Positions 1 through 10,100 of a stretch of DNA of 64,000 nt are shown here, piece by piece. Within the stretch, counting starts at the first letter, position 1, and each line of letters starts with the position of its first letter. This DNA comes from a virus: the IMG/VR virus record IMGVR_UViG_3300031963_000075, positions 1 to 64,000 of that record, one strand, 5' to 3'. Made by a program: the position numbers and the translations under genes. Under the pieces are notes generated by a model. It saw only the letters and a list, made by a program, of their open reading frames with translations. It had not been told where the DNA came from and searched no databases.

Positions 1-716
1 ATCATATCAAAATAACCTGAACCAACCCCAACCTGTCTTATTTCGTACCTGATAGGTTGATTTGGTGATGACATATAAACATCAGGTTCGTTATTAGCAC
101 AATTATGTTCTGTAAAGTAAATTAATATCCCTGCTAAATCTAATCCAAATCTCATTCTACCAACACCTAACCATTGATAATCAACCGACATTAAATTAGT
201 GTTAGACCAATCTAAACCTATTGGGTCAAATTCATTACTGTTCCATGTGGTTGTTGCCGCAGTGTAAACTGTTGTACCCGACCTCCATATCTGAAAACTT
301 ATTTCATTTGTAACCCCATTACTTTCCAAAAAGTATCCATCAAAAACTGAATTGTATGGTGACCCTGTTATTGTTGTAAAAGCCCCAACCCTTTTTATGA
401 TATTTGTTTCTAACTGAAAATTTGAGAAACTCGCTTGAAATAACTGACTTTTACCTGGTTGATAAATTGGGTGTGTCTTACCTTGTCTAATCACCAAATC
501 ATTATTTGCGGATGTTGACATTCTAACTCTTGCATACTCTTGATTAAAAATGGATGTTGCAGTTCCTGCGGTTACCTCATTAATTTGTAACGGATTTTTA
601 TCGTATACGTGTTTAATATCCACTAAATTTTGAACTGCTGCGGTTCTCAATCTACCAAATGCATCCAAATTTGCACTATCACTATAAGAAATCTGATTAT
701 TAAAAATAAAACTCAT
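1..716 (-). CDS. Phage structural protein of the 'DSANLDAFGRLR' family, C-terminus beyond the window
   Basis: The frame is open from an ATG at 716 to the left edge, so only the first 238 or so residues are visible. The N-terminus carries DSANLDAFGRLR, which I recognise from tail or virion-surface proteins of many tailed phages; the rest is beta-rich with few charged residues. Its start codon overlaps the stop of the 177-aa gene (ATGA at 713-716), so the two are translationally coupled at the end of the baseplate/adhesin operon. The role as a virion surface or fibre component is inferred from family resemblance and position; no enzymatic motif is visible. Confidence 0.6.
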   Translation of the reverse strand, partial: MSFIFNNQISYSDSANLDAFGRLRTAAVQNLVDIKHVYDKNPLQINEVTAGTATSIFNQEYARVRMSTSANNDLVIRQGKTHPIYQPGKSQLFQASFSNFQLETNIIKRVGAFTTITGSPYNSVFDGYFLESNGVTNEISFQIWRSGTTVYTAATTTWNSNEFDPIGLDWSNTNLMSVDYQWLGVGRMRFGLDLAGILIYFTEHNCANNEPDVYMSSPNQPIRYEIRQVGVGSGYFDM

Positions 717-1246
717 ATTATATACCAATTTCCGTTTCTCACCATAACAGTAAGAGACATATAGTTTATATTCATATCAACGTATGAATTACCATCAATT
801 AAACCTGATGTTGGTGTTAATCTTATTCTGTATGTACCACAAGTTCCAGATTCATCTTTTATTGTTATAAAATAACCATCTTTACCAACAGTAGATGGTA
901 AAGTCAAATCTACATTCGAACTTCCACTAATACCCCAATATGATTTGTCCCAAATTAATGTTTGTGATGTTGTTATACCTGTTACGGTATAAAAATCGCT
1001 TCCACCAGTATAGAATCCTGTTACATTAAATGTTCCTCCCGTATTATTTCTAAATGTTACTGTTCCGTTAGAATATGTTCCACCAGTCACAAAAACATCA
1101 AAAAAAGCATCAAAAACTTGTTGTATCGACCCTTTATATGACGAACCGTCAGGATTTCCTTGAGAAACATCAGTCGGATCGACCACATGAATTAAGTCAG
1201 TTGGTTTAATGTATGAAATGAAAGTTCTATCGGTAAGATAACCCAT
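713..1246 (-). CDS. Small tail-fibre-like protein (177 aa)
   Basis: A 177-aa protein rich in Gly, Thr, Asn and Tyr. After about 50 residues it has a TGGTYSNGTVTFRNNTGG segment, a type of repeat I associate with marine-type phage fibre proteins. The C-terminal half (LPSTVGKDGYFITIKD, then an IDGNS turn, ending NWYII) resembles the beta-stranded tip domain of trimeric tail fibres. The 114-aa protein at 56643-56987 ends similarly (NWYILSSDG). It has an unusually good AAAAGGAT ribosome-binding site for this genome and overlaps the next gene by 4 nt. Fibre or fibre-accessory function is inferred from composition and operon position. Confidence 0.5.
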   Translation of the reverse strand: MGYLTDRTFISYIKPTDLIHVVDPTDVSQGNPDGSSYKGSIQQVFDAFFDVFVTGGTYSNGTVTFRNNTGGTFNVTGFYTGGSDFYTVTGITTSQTLIWDKSYWGISGSSNVDLTLPSTVGKDGYFITIKDESGTCGTYRIRLTPTSGLIDGNSYVDMNINYMSLTVMVRNGNWYII

Positions 1247-1271
1247 TATATCCTTTTAATTAATAATTATC

Positions 1272-1577
1272 TTAACTTTGAAAATCGTATGATATGTCAT
1301 CCATAAAAAAGAAGTTTTCCCCATTTTGAAACTGTTTGTTCTCAGGGTATACTAAACACGACAATATCTTAAAGTATTCACATTCGTTAAAATCTATTAT
1401 TTTAACTCCTATTGATGGTGCATAATTAAATTGTGGTGGTAGGGTTAAAGTTAATATTGGCGGTTGATAACTTCCGATAGTTGCTAAAATGGCGCATTGA
1501 TTTCCATACACATCACAAGCAAATACCTGATATGGTAATGCCAATGTTGTGCTATTTACAATTTGTATTTGTGACAT
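1272..1577 (-). CDS. Small Cys-containing domain protein, paralogous to the N-terminus of the 726-aa virion protein
   Basis: I place the start at the ATG at 1577 (MSQIQIVNST) rather than eight codons earlier, because 1577 lies one base after the stop of the upstream 726-aa gene. The 101-aa protein has the same layout as the first 80 or so residues of that neighbour: an Asn-Ser near the start, a VF-C-D segment, a Cys-x-L/I-x-TI segment, a PPILTLTLPP strand, then VKIID and C-E-Y. The two are tandem paralogues of one small domain, which I cannot name. The context suggests a virion surface or adhesion module. Confidence 0.5.
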   Translation of the reverse strand: MSQIQIVNSTTLALPYQVFACDVYGNQCAILATIGSYQPPILTLTLPPQFNYAPSIGVKIIDFNECEYFKILSCLVYPENKQFQNGENFFFMDDISYDFQS

Positions 1578-1578
1578 T

Positions 1579-3759
1579 TTATATGAAAAAACTTGGGTCA
1601 ATTACGTTAGGTACACCACCTATTTGTTCGTATATTTTTACAAATGGATCTACCACTGGATATCCTGGCCACGTACCATTAACAGGAACATATGACCATA
1701 GTTCGAAGTCTTCAACATTTAATGGATTCGGTCTTGTTACTTTTACTTGTAAACCAATGTTGAGATAGTAACTCAAATTATTAGTTGGTGAATAACTACG
1801 AAATGTCCAATCACTAAAATTACAAGTTTTTGCACTTAAACTTGGGATTATCGTTAGAGGTAATCCAGAATATGGTATTGTTTCATTTATGTATTGAGGA
1901 ATGCTCATCTGAGTTCCAAATGTTGCCGCAGAATATGCAGAGGTACCGGTTTGAGTAACTGCCCATAGAACTATTGGTTGTTCTAACATAGACCCAGTAT
2001 TGCTAACAACACTAATATTATTTGTTGTAGCAGTAGACTGTATATTAATATTTGTAATCACATTGTTTACCACATTTTCACAATTAAAATCACATTGTGA
2101 AAAACTCGTACAATCTGGTATAGTTGGCATAGTAAATGATAATGTCCAAGGTCCAGTTCCACCGCTGGTTACCGTTGAGGAGGGGTGTATGATAAAAGTT
2201 TGGTATCCTGTATTATCTCCACAATTTTCAGCACCCTGTGCTAATGGAATTTGAAGTTGAAAGTACCTCAAATAACCGAGGCTAGTACAATCAAAAGGAC
2301 TTCCTGAGTATAATGAATATTTGGTTTGCCAATCATTATAATAATCAGACATATCATTAAAATCACTGAAAGTCATATTTATCAACCCTATTCCACCAGA
2401 AACTATTTTGTCATATGTTATTGTATTAGTATTTGGTATTTTACAAGATACTGGATATTGTACCGCAGAAATACTACAAAATAATTGAGATACAGAACTC
2501 AAATTATTTAATGTAAAAATATTTTCGTTATAAAATAAGTCTTCGTACACAGTATCAACCCATCTTGTATTAGTTAACATATATTGATAAAAGTCACTAT
2601 CAGTACAAGAGCTGACTTGAAATGTCATGTTTATTCTATCACACGCAGTTGGTGTTGTTTGTGTTATTGACGATTGTATTATTTTAAATGGTGGTGTGTT
2701 ATTTGTATCATAACATAATGAACAATCAAACGATTCTAAACATTCACAATAAAATTGATAATTTGTATTCAGATTAGTTTGATTTGGTGTTATTTTTATT
2801 TCTAAATAATCACCGTTATTTATTGTAAAACCTGTCAAAGTTAAAACTTTTGACAAGTAAGTTTCTGGTGTAAGAAACGGTTTTGCAGTTTTAGGGTTAA
2901 GAGAAAAGTTAAAATTTGTTTCTGTTAAGTCTAACCCTACGGACAAATTTTCAATCACTATTGGATCTTGATAATCGCTACCAAAAAATGTTATTGTAAA
3001 TGTATCAAATACCGAATACCCCAAAACTCGGAACGCAAAATATGGTTTAGTCGGATCTAATGCGAATGTACTATAAACTGGTTGTGGTATGACATTAGTC
3101 GTCGCACTATAAGAAATTTTATGCGAATATTGTGGATAATTTGTTGGTGAACCATTTGTACAAGTAAGTGCGTCAACATCAACAAATGTTGATGAAAAAC
3201 AATTCGCATCTGTGTATTCAACACCGTCTACTGTAATAATTCTTATGATAGGAGTATAAATACCCGCAGCAACAGGAACGGCACTTGTACCCGTTAAAGG
3301 GTGTATATATGTGTAGTCACCACTATATAAACTACCTAATCCTGAAGTGAAAGCAACGTTTGTACTTCCAATTCCAGGACCATACCAATCAATAACATAG
3401 TCGGTAATTGTTGTGTCACAACTACCCGTAACTACACCAACCGATATTTCAGATATTGGGTTAGTGTCATAAAAGTCAAATCCAATTTCACATATATCAC
3501 AAATTTGATTTATTGTTGTAGTTGTTGTAGTTGTTGTTCCAAATGTTTGACAATATATACAATTTTCAGAATCGACTATAGAAACCGAAAATGTTGGGTC
3601 TAAAGCATATGGTGGTGGGATTGTTATAGTTACTGGAACAGATGTGATTGTGTCGACTAATACACAATTAGTATCAGGACATCCTGAACAAACAAAAACA
3701 TCAACAGGATATGTTGCCGCTGATATAGAATTTATTGTAACTTCTGTTGGTGATGCCAT
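1579..3759 (-). CDS. Large virion surface protein with N-terminal Cys domain and poly-Thr linker (726 aa)
   Basis: Residues 1 to about 75 form the small Cys domain shared with the following 101-aa gene. A run of eight threonines then acts as a linker, followed by about 640 residues of Cys-, Thr-, Ser- and Asn-rich beta-type sequence with no motif I recognise. The composition matches the fibre and adhesin proteins around it. A TATTTAT element ends 5 nt before the ATG, so the gene may be transcribed separately from the large gene before it. The role as a fibre or baseplate appendage is inferred from context only. Confidence 0.5.
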   Translation of the reverse strand: MASPTEVTINSISAATYPVDVFVCSGCPDTNCVLVDTITSVPVTITIPPPYALDPTFSVSIVDSENCIYCQTFGTTTTTTTTINQICDICEIGFDFYDTNPISEISVGVVTGSCDTTITDYVIDWYGPGIGSTNVAFTSGLGSLYSGDYTYIHPLTGTSAVPVAAGIYTPIIRIITVDGVEYTDANCFSSTFVDVDALTCTNGSPTNYPQYSHKISYSATTNVIPQPVYSTFALDPTKPYFAFRVLGYSVFDTFTITFFGSDYQDPIVIENLSVGLDLTETNFNFSLNPKTAKPFLTPETYLSKVLTLTGFTINNGDYLEIKITPNQTNLNTNYQFYCECLESFDCSLCYDTNNTPPFKIIQSSITQTTPTACDRINMTFQVSSCTDSDFYQYMLTNTRWVDTVYEDLFYNENIFTLNNLSSVSQLFCSISAVQYPVSCKIPNTNTITYDKIVSGGIGLINMTFSDFNDMSDYYNDWQTKYSLYSGSPFDCTSLGYLRYFQLQIPLAQGAENCGDNTGYQTFIIHPSSTVTSGGTGPWTLSFTMPTIPDCTSFSQCDFNCENVVNNVITNINIQSTATTNNISVVSNTGSMLEQPIVLWAVTQTGTSAYSAATFGTQMSIPQYINETIPYSGLPLTIIPSLSAKTCNFSDWTFRSYSPTNNLSYYLNIGLQVKVTRPNPLNVEDFELWSYVPVNGTWPGYPVVDPFVKIYEQIGGVPNVIDPSFFI

Positions 3760-3764
3760 ATTTT

Positions 3765-3771
3765 ATAAATA
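3765..3771 (-). promoter_or_regulatory. TATTTAT element, 726-aa virion gene
   Basis: Minus-strand TATTTATA with exactly 5 nt to the ATG at 3759; see the promoter-set finding. Confidence 0.5.
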
Positions 3772-3778
3772 TTATTTT

Positions 3779-6700
3779 TTATGTAAAGTTTATTATATTA
3801 CATGATGGTAATTGTGATGCCCCGTTGAATAATAGTGTGGAGGTTTGTAGGAAGTTTAATCCATAAGGGAACGTTTCGTCAATTGTCCAAACCTGACCAT
3901 ATGATGTGACTATGTGTATTTTTGATGACTCTGTGTACAAACCAAAAGCATCTGTAATTGTTGGGCTAAGTTGTATGTCTATTTCTTGTACACCAGTTGT
4001 ATAATCATACTGACTTATATATTCATTACCATCATCCTTTGTTGTTACTATAAGTTTATTACTTGTAGTATATATAAAGTCACCAGACACTTGTCGTGTA
4101 AAAGGTATGTTAAACTTATTTGTAATTACAGGTGAAACACCACTTATGTCCATTTCTATAATTTGTGTCACACCTGTCACACATATCAATGTTGTGTCAT
4201 CAATTGCTGCCAATCCTGGTCCAAATTGTGTTGATCCAAAACTAATAGTTCTATTGTAATTACCTGAAAATGGTGAAAGTGTTATATCATATTCAAAAAT
4301 ATTAACATTTCCTAAGCTACTGTCTAACAACCAAAGTTTATTTGCTGTATGTGCGTTATCTGAAAAAAACGCAGACACCCAACCTGTAATAAAAGGAACT
4401 AAATTTGTTTCACTATTTGTGGGGGTAAAATACCCATAAACATTTGTAAAATCACAAACAATAACATCACAAGATAAAAGGTCAGGAGGTGTTGGTAATG
4501 ATGGTGTAGGTGTAGGTGTTGGTGTTGGTGAAGGTGTTGGTCCACATTCTCCTGTGTCACAAGAGTAAATGATTGACAAAGTAGCAGAACCAGGACCAGA
4601 AACAACTGTAGGTACTGATGTTGAACACACATAAGCTACTTGTTCTCTTAATAGTATTGATGTTGGTCCGATTTTACAATCATCATAGTCGAATATTGTT
4701 GCCACAAAATAATTACCATCTAAGAAATAACAAAAACAATTTGTAGGTGTCGGGCTTGGTGTTAATGTTGGGGTTGGCGTTAATGTTGGTGTAACACTTA
4801 TTGTAGGTGTGGGTGTTGGTGTTAATGTTATTGTTGGGGTTGGGGTTGCAAATTCAATATCAGCCTCGAAATCCTCACAAGAATCATTTAATGTTATATC
4901 CGCAATAAAATTATTACAATCACGCTGTTTACCACAAGTCTCACAAATTATCTCATATTCAATTAGAAGATTGATTTTAACATTAATATCTGCCAATTCA
5001 TTAAAATTAACCGATATACAATTTTTATTTTTTTCATCACAATTATTTGTTATTGTGATTTTGTTTGTTGCAACATCAATAAACACATCTCCTATTTCGG
5101 GATATTCATTAAGTGTATTTTGTAAGCTTTGGATCCAAAGGTACTCTGCAAAAGTGGCAAATGTTCCCCCAGTATAGGTATAAAATAAATTTTCTTTTAT
5201 ATTACCATCAATGTTTACTTGTGTTGTAAATGTGGCATTAATTATTTGACAACCTGTATTACCAACTGTCAAATCGAAGAATCCTTCATTCATCATTTGA
5301 AGTATCCCTCTTTTCCCATATTTACCCGTGTTAACAAAATCATCACTACAAATAGTATAGGACTCGTATATTGTGGTTATTTCTGTTCCACTTAAAACAA
5401 CCTCAGCCGTTTTAGTACATCCACTACTATCTATAACGGTTACAGAATATGTACCATTTGATAAATTAACTAAATGTAATCCTGTTTGTGAACCAACATT
5501 AGAACTCCAATTAATTGTAAACGGAGGAATACCATCTGTTATATTTAAAAATATTTCACCATCGTTTCCACTTACGGGTTGTATAGTCGAAAGGAAAAAA
5601 TCAACTGGTTGTGATGGTGATATATAAATTAACTCTTGTTGTACACAAGGTGGTGTTGCAGAATCAGAAACTGAAGCCAAATAAAAACCTGGTGTAAGAT
5701 TTGTGAATGTATTTGTTAATTGTGTTGTGGTTGTTATTGGTGTTCCACCTGACAAAGTATACGTTAATGGTAATGTACCTCCTGATGAAGCCGTAATTAT
5801 AACCGTTCCATTATTAAATCCACAAAATGTATTTGAGAAACTTGTTGCAATTGTGTATTTATTCTCATTTAAAACACTAAAACTTGTTGTAAAAATACAA
5901 CCTGAATTATTTGGTATATCTTGTATTGATAATGTATATAAACCACTTGTCAACCCACTGAAATCACAAATTGATAATGCGGTCGTAATTGTTGTATTTC
6001 CGAATGGGTCGGTCAATGTGTATTGAAAGTTTCCTGGTGCTAATCCATTATTTAACTCAATGTGAACTGAACCGTCGTTCAAATTACAGTTTGAATTTGT
6101 TACCTGTAAAGTTGTGACAATAAAACCGTTTGGTGTTAATAAACTAACGGAGGCTGTTGTTGTACATAATCCTGAGTCTGTTACAAATACTGAAAAAACT
6201 CCCGCAGGTAATCCTGTAAAGGTATGAGTATTTCCGAATTCAACTTGGATATCTCCGTTTGAACCTGAAAAATAATATGGTGCGGTTCCTCCTGATAATA
6301 CAACAGTAACCTCCCCATCATTTGTAAAACAACTTGGTTGTTCAGTTGTTAAAATAGAAGCAACTCCAAGTATTGGGACTTCAGATAATGTAATAGTTTT
6401 AGTTAATGTACAACCATTTGCATCTATTATTGTTACACCATAAGTTCCCGGATTTAAACCAATAACTTCAGGTCCTGTTTGAACACCCACATTTGGTGTC
6501 CAGTTATATGTGTATGGTGGTGTTCCTGTTAATCCTGTAACAAAAATTTTACCATTTCCATCTATTGATACGCAGCTAGAATCATTAACACCAAATAACC
6601 CAAAATCCAATGGGTCTGATTCCTTTATTAAACAAACTTCACTTTTTCCTGTACAACCCCCACCATCATTTCCAATCACATAATATAAACCTGGTGATAA

Positions 6701-7135
6701 ATTATTAAAAGTGTTATTAATGTTACTTCCAGTTCCAATTAAATTACCATCGATATCGTACAAATCTAAAGTTGATGTACCATATACGACAGATGTATTT
6801 GCGGTAATCGATCCATTGTTCAATCCACAAGTTGTTCCTGACGCTTCTATCGAAACACAACTTCCTGATGATATTGTAAAATTAAAATAACCTCTTGTGT
6901 GTCCTGGTTCACTACAACTGTCTAATATTTCTACAGTATATGTTCCAGCCGTCAAACTAGTTGCGGTATATGAGGTAACTGGTCCTGCGGGTGGTATTAA
7001 ACCTGTTGACGTAAATTCTGAAACTGAGTAAGGAGAGACACCCCCCGCTATTGTAAAGGAAAACGCCCCTGAACCTGTGTTTTGACAATCGCCTGTTATT
7101 TGAATATTATTCAATATTATTACACCACAACTCAT
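3779..7135 (-). CDS. SprB-repeat adhesin-like virion protein with Thr-Pro linkers and a C-terminal propeller-like domain (1,118 aa)
   Basis: Residues 1 to about 590 hold seven repeats of 70-85 residues. Each has the SprB pattern: a Cys with a Gly-rich or Asn-Gly turn, a G-G-T-x-P-Y-x-Y-like strand, a GL-x-x-G-x-Y-x-V-x-V-x-D segment, then GC. Repeat 3 is clearest (TGTPPYTYNW, LNPGTYGVTIIDANGC). SprB repeats are known from gliding adhesins of Bacteroidota. A 190-residue unrecognised domain follows, then two Thr-Pro linkers separated by a short Cys domain. The last 220 or so residues contain repeated short strands reminiscent of a beta-propeller, without a clear family. It overlaps the 1,000-aa gene by one base. 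Likely a receptor-binding or host-surface-mimicking fibre. Confidence 0.65.
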   Translation of the reverse strand: MSCGVIILNNIQITGDCQNTGSGAFSFTIAGGVSPYSVSEFTSTGLIPPAGPVTSYTATSLTAGTYTVEILDSCSEPGHTRGYFNFTISSGSCVSIEASGTTCGLNNGSITANTSVVYGTSTLDLYDIDGNLIGTGSNINNTFNNLSPGLYYVIGNDGGGCTGKSEVCLIKESDPLDFGLFGVNDSSCVSIDGNGKIFVTGLTGTPPYTYNWTPNVGVQTGPEVIGLNPGTYGVTIIDANGCTLTKTITLSEVPILGVASILTTEQPSCFTNDGEVTVVLSGGTAPYYFSGSNGDIQVEFGNTHTFTGLPAGVFSVFVTDSGLCTTTASVSLLTPNGFIVTTLQVTNSNCNLNDGSVHIELNNGLAPGNFQYTLTDPFGNTTITTALSICDFSGLTSGLYTLSIQDIPNNSGCIFTTSFSVLNENKYTIATSFSNTFCGFNNGTVIITASSGGTLPLTYTLSGGTPITTTTQLTNTFTNLTPGFYLASVSDSATPPCVQQELIYISPSQPVDFFLSTIQPVSGNDGEIFLNITDGIPPFTINWSSNVGSQTGLHLVNLSNGTYSVTVIDSSGCTKTAEVVLSGTEITTIYESYTICSDDFVNTGKYGKRGILQMMNEGFFDLTVGNTGCQIINATFTTQVNIDGNIKENLFYTYTGGTFATFAEYLWIQSLQNTLNEYPEIGDVFIDVATNKITITNNCDEKNKNCISVNFNELADINVKINLLIEYEIICETCGKQRDCNNFIADITLNDSCEDFEADIEFATPTPTITLTPTPTPTISVTPTLTPTPTLTPSPTPTNCFCYFLDGNYFVATIFDYDDCKIGPTSILLREQVAYVCSTSVPTVVSGPGSATLSIIYSCDTGECGPTPSPTPTPTPTPSLPTPPDLLSCDVIVCDFTNVYGYFTPTNSETNLVPFITGWVSAFFSDNAHTANKLWLLDSSLGNVNIFEYDITLSPFSGNYNRTISFGSTQFGPGLAAIDDTTLICVTGVTQIIEMDISGVSPVITNKFNIPFTRQVSGDFIYTTSNKLIVTTKDDGNEYISQYDYTTGVQEIDIQLSPTITDAFGLYTESSKIHIVTSYGQVWTIDETFPYGLNFLQTSTLLFNGASQLPSCNIINFT
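4505..4545 (-). repeat. Thr-Pro dipeptide repeat linker (second of two) in the SprB-repeat gene
   Basis: On the plus strand this reads as near-perfect GGTGTA/GGTGTT hexamers and encodes a TPTPTPTPTP-type linker between a small Cys domain and the C-terminal propeller-like domain. Confidence 0.75.
4741..4850 (-). repeat. Thr-Pro repeat linker (first of two) in the SprB-repeat gene
   Basis: Imperfect GGTGTT/GGGGTT/GGTGTA hexamers encode a roughly 35-residue linker of TPTPT units broken by ITL, ISV, TLT and SPT. It is the same type of low-complexity sequence as in the sheath insertion and in the fibre gene at the right edge. Confidence 0.75.
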
Positions 7136-10100
7136 TAATTACACAACATATTGAAGTTTATTCCAACGTTAATTTTGAAGTCCTGTGTCACGCTTAATGG
7201 TAAACAGTTACCATTATATATAGTCACAGTTTGATTTGTATTATTTATAACATAACTTAACCCATCTGATTGTAAATCATCTAAAGCGTCCTTCAGAGAC
7301 ACTAACCAAGTGTTTGCACTTGGGTAACTTGCTATAGGATTTGTATTTCCGTAACCTGTAAAAAATTCTTTATGAACTAAGTTTACACCATTTAAAATCA
7401 AATCAACATACCATGTACTTTGTAAGGTGTCCGTTTGACAATTAGGTGGAAGTAAATTATTTGCCAACAATAAATTATTAAGTATCACGGCAAATGATGT
7501 GACATTAGGGTTAGAACCCCAAGGATATATAGGACAAACAACCTCTTGTATTGGACAATCAACCGCAAATAATTGACCAACCAAAGAACATGGTTTACAA
7601 GGTACTGGAACAATTTTACAACCCATTTGTCTTCTCCAAACAAATTTTTGTCGGTGAAAAATAGAGTTTTCTAATCTTACACCTGATGTTAATAAAGTTG
7701 TTGCGGGAATTAATTGACCAACTAATTTAATCCAATAATCACCTAATCCATTCACATACTCAATCATGGTTTTATATGTGAAATTATCATTCGGAATATT
7801 GATTGCTTGGTTAGATTCTAAATACCTCCAATAAATAGATTGTAAGGTTGGGTATCCCCCTGTTTTACCATCTGTTATAAATTGTCTATTTCTGACATTA
7901 ATCATGTTTTTCCAAAACGTTTGAGCGAACTCAAAAAATGTTTTTTGTTTTGGCTTAGGGTTAATTTCTGTCCAATCTATACCACCTCTATTTGGATATG
8001 GTCCATTTGGATATGGATTACAATATGTTGGTTCTATATAGTCCAACCCTTCGTTTGGTATTGGGTAATTGTATCTTCTTGACATAGACCAAACGTCATA
8101 TGCCAACCCTTGTGCCGGATTTAAGAAAACATCAACATTTTTAACATTTATAACAAATCTTTCATCATAAACTCTATAATAAGCGGTAAATCCACCATCA
8201 GAAGTATTTCTTAACCCGTCTTCATCAATTGTCCAACTTTTTTTGTTATCAATTACTTTAACTAAATCATACCCCAAATTCATAAATGGAAACCTTCTAT
8301 ATCTGTCAAGATATATTTGACCATAATTAAACGGTAATAAACTTGTCTGATAACTTGGATTAGAACCAACAAAGACTTGATTTGTTTCATTAACATTTTC
8401 TGGCATATGGTGGTCTGGTGTTGACTCGAACCATCCTCCCCCTATTTGAAAGAAGTAACTTTCAGAGTCTGGAACTGAAGATGGGTATCCTTGACTATCC
8501 ATAGGATAATCACTTCTACTCAAAGTTGTTGCACTAATAACTGTTTGTATTGTAAAACCCGTATATTGTACTCCCATAATTGTAAAAACATTTGTTGGGT
8601 CTAAAACAGGTATTTGTGTCACATATAATCCTCCTGATATATTTAAATATTGATTTTCAAATTGAGAAAGGTTAATTCTTTCATCCGCTAAGTAAACATA
8701 TTCATTAAAGTCTATCAAAGCTTCAGGGGCACCTACTAACCTTAACAAAATTTCTATTGACCTTCTCGTACCTTTGGATTTGAAAAGGTAAGCAGCGTTT
8801 AAAATTAAATTTTTATAATATTGGTAGTTAATTTCGTTTGGTGTCAAAGCTCTTGAGTAACCCGGAAAATTACTTGGTTCATTTGTTCCAAAAACTGATT
8901 GTATAAGTGTTTCATTACTTATTGGTGATATATTTGTTTTCCAACCTAATGTTTCAGCTAAGTTTTTTAGAAGTTGTGATGGTATATCATTTCCCGTATT
9001 GTAATTTACTGATGTCATGTTTGCTAATGACATAACAAATTTTCTCACTTCATCGAAACTTCTACCATATATTTGAAGTATTTTTTCGTACTTTCTATCA
9101 GAAGTATCAAATTCTTTTAATGCTCCTGTTGTGAAAAAACGTGATATTAAATCTGTCTTATATGAATCTAAATTTTCGCAGATTTCATTCAATGATGTTA
9201 AATACTTATCAAAATCATTTGTTCTAATATCCAAGTTCCAGTTTCCATCTAATGGCCAATTTATTACTTCTTGTACGATTGAGTATGTGCCATCATCATT
9301 TTCTTGTGGTACTTGGAATGTTGCACTATATATTGGTTTAATTAGTCTATTTAATAAAAATTGTTCTACCTCATCAAAAAACTCTGTAAATGATTTTTCT
9401 GTGTAAAAACTGTTTGGTCTTAAAACAATACTTTTTGTTGTTGCAGATAAACCATCAAAAGGATTTCCTTTAACATAAAATTTTAAATATTGGTCAACAT
9501 CAGTTGTTGGTGTCAGAAATGTTAAATTATACTCAGTATTGTCAACAAATATTGAATAATTTAAGTACTGTGTTGTCAAATTTCTTAATGGTGAAACCTC
9601 CACTTCACTTAATTGAAGGTTTCTTGTTGCATTTGATGTATAATCAATATCAAAAGGGTTTCGTATCCAATTTAATGGTAACTCCAAATATGTTTCATTG
9701 AGAACTTGGTTATAGACTATATTTACAGCAGTAAGTCCTGTTCTAAAATTTAAATTTGTGGATATACACTCAATAGCGGCCGGAAAATAATTTATTATTT
9801 TTGATACTGAGGTTGAAATTCTTTTTGATAAAGACCCGTATAAAGTAAAATTGGTAACCTCAGATAAATCAAAATTAGGATAAACCTGTAAACTTTGTGC
9901 AACTAGATTTTTAGACTCTTCAATTGAAGATAAATCCAAATCGGAAAGACTAATGGGACTTGAAAACGCCCCAATATTAAACCCTCTGTTTTGTTTTTCT
10001 GATAATCCTGTTGTAAATTCAAAATTGGCGTTTGTGAGTCCACCACCCGCAACTAATTGTACACCAACTAATTCATCGGCAAATGCACTTGCTCCAGTAT

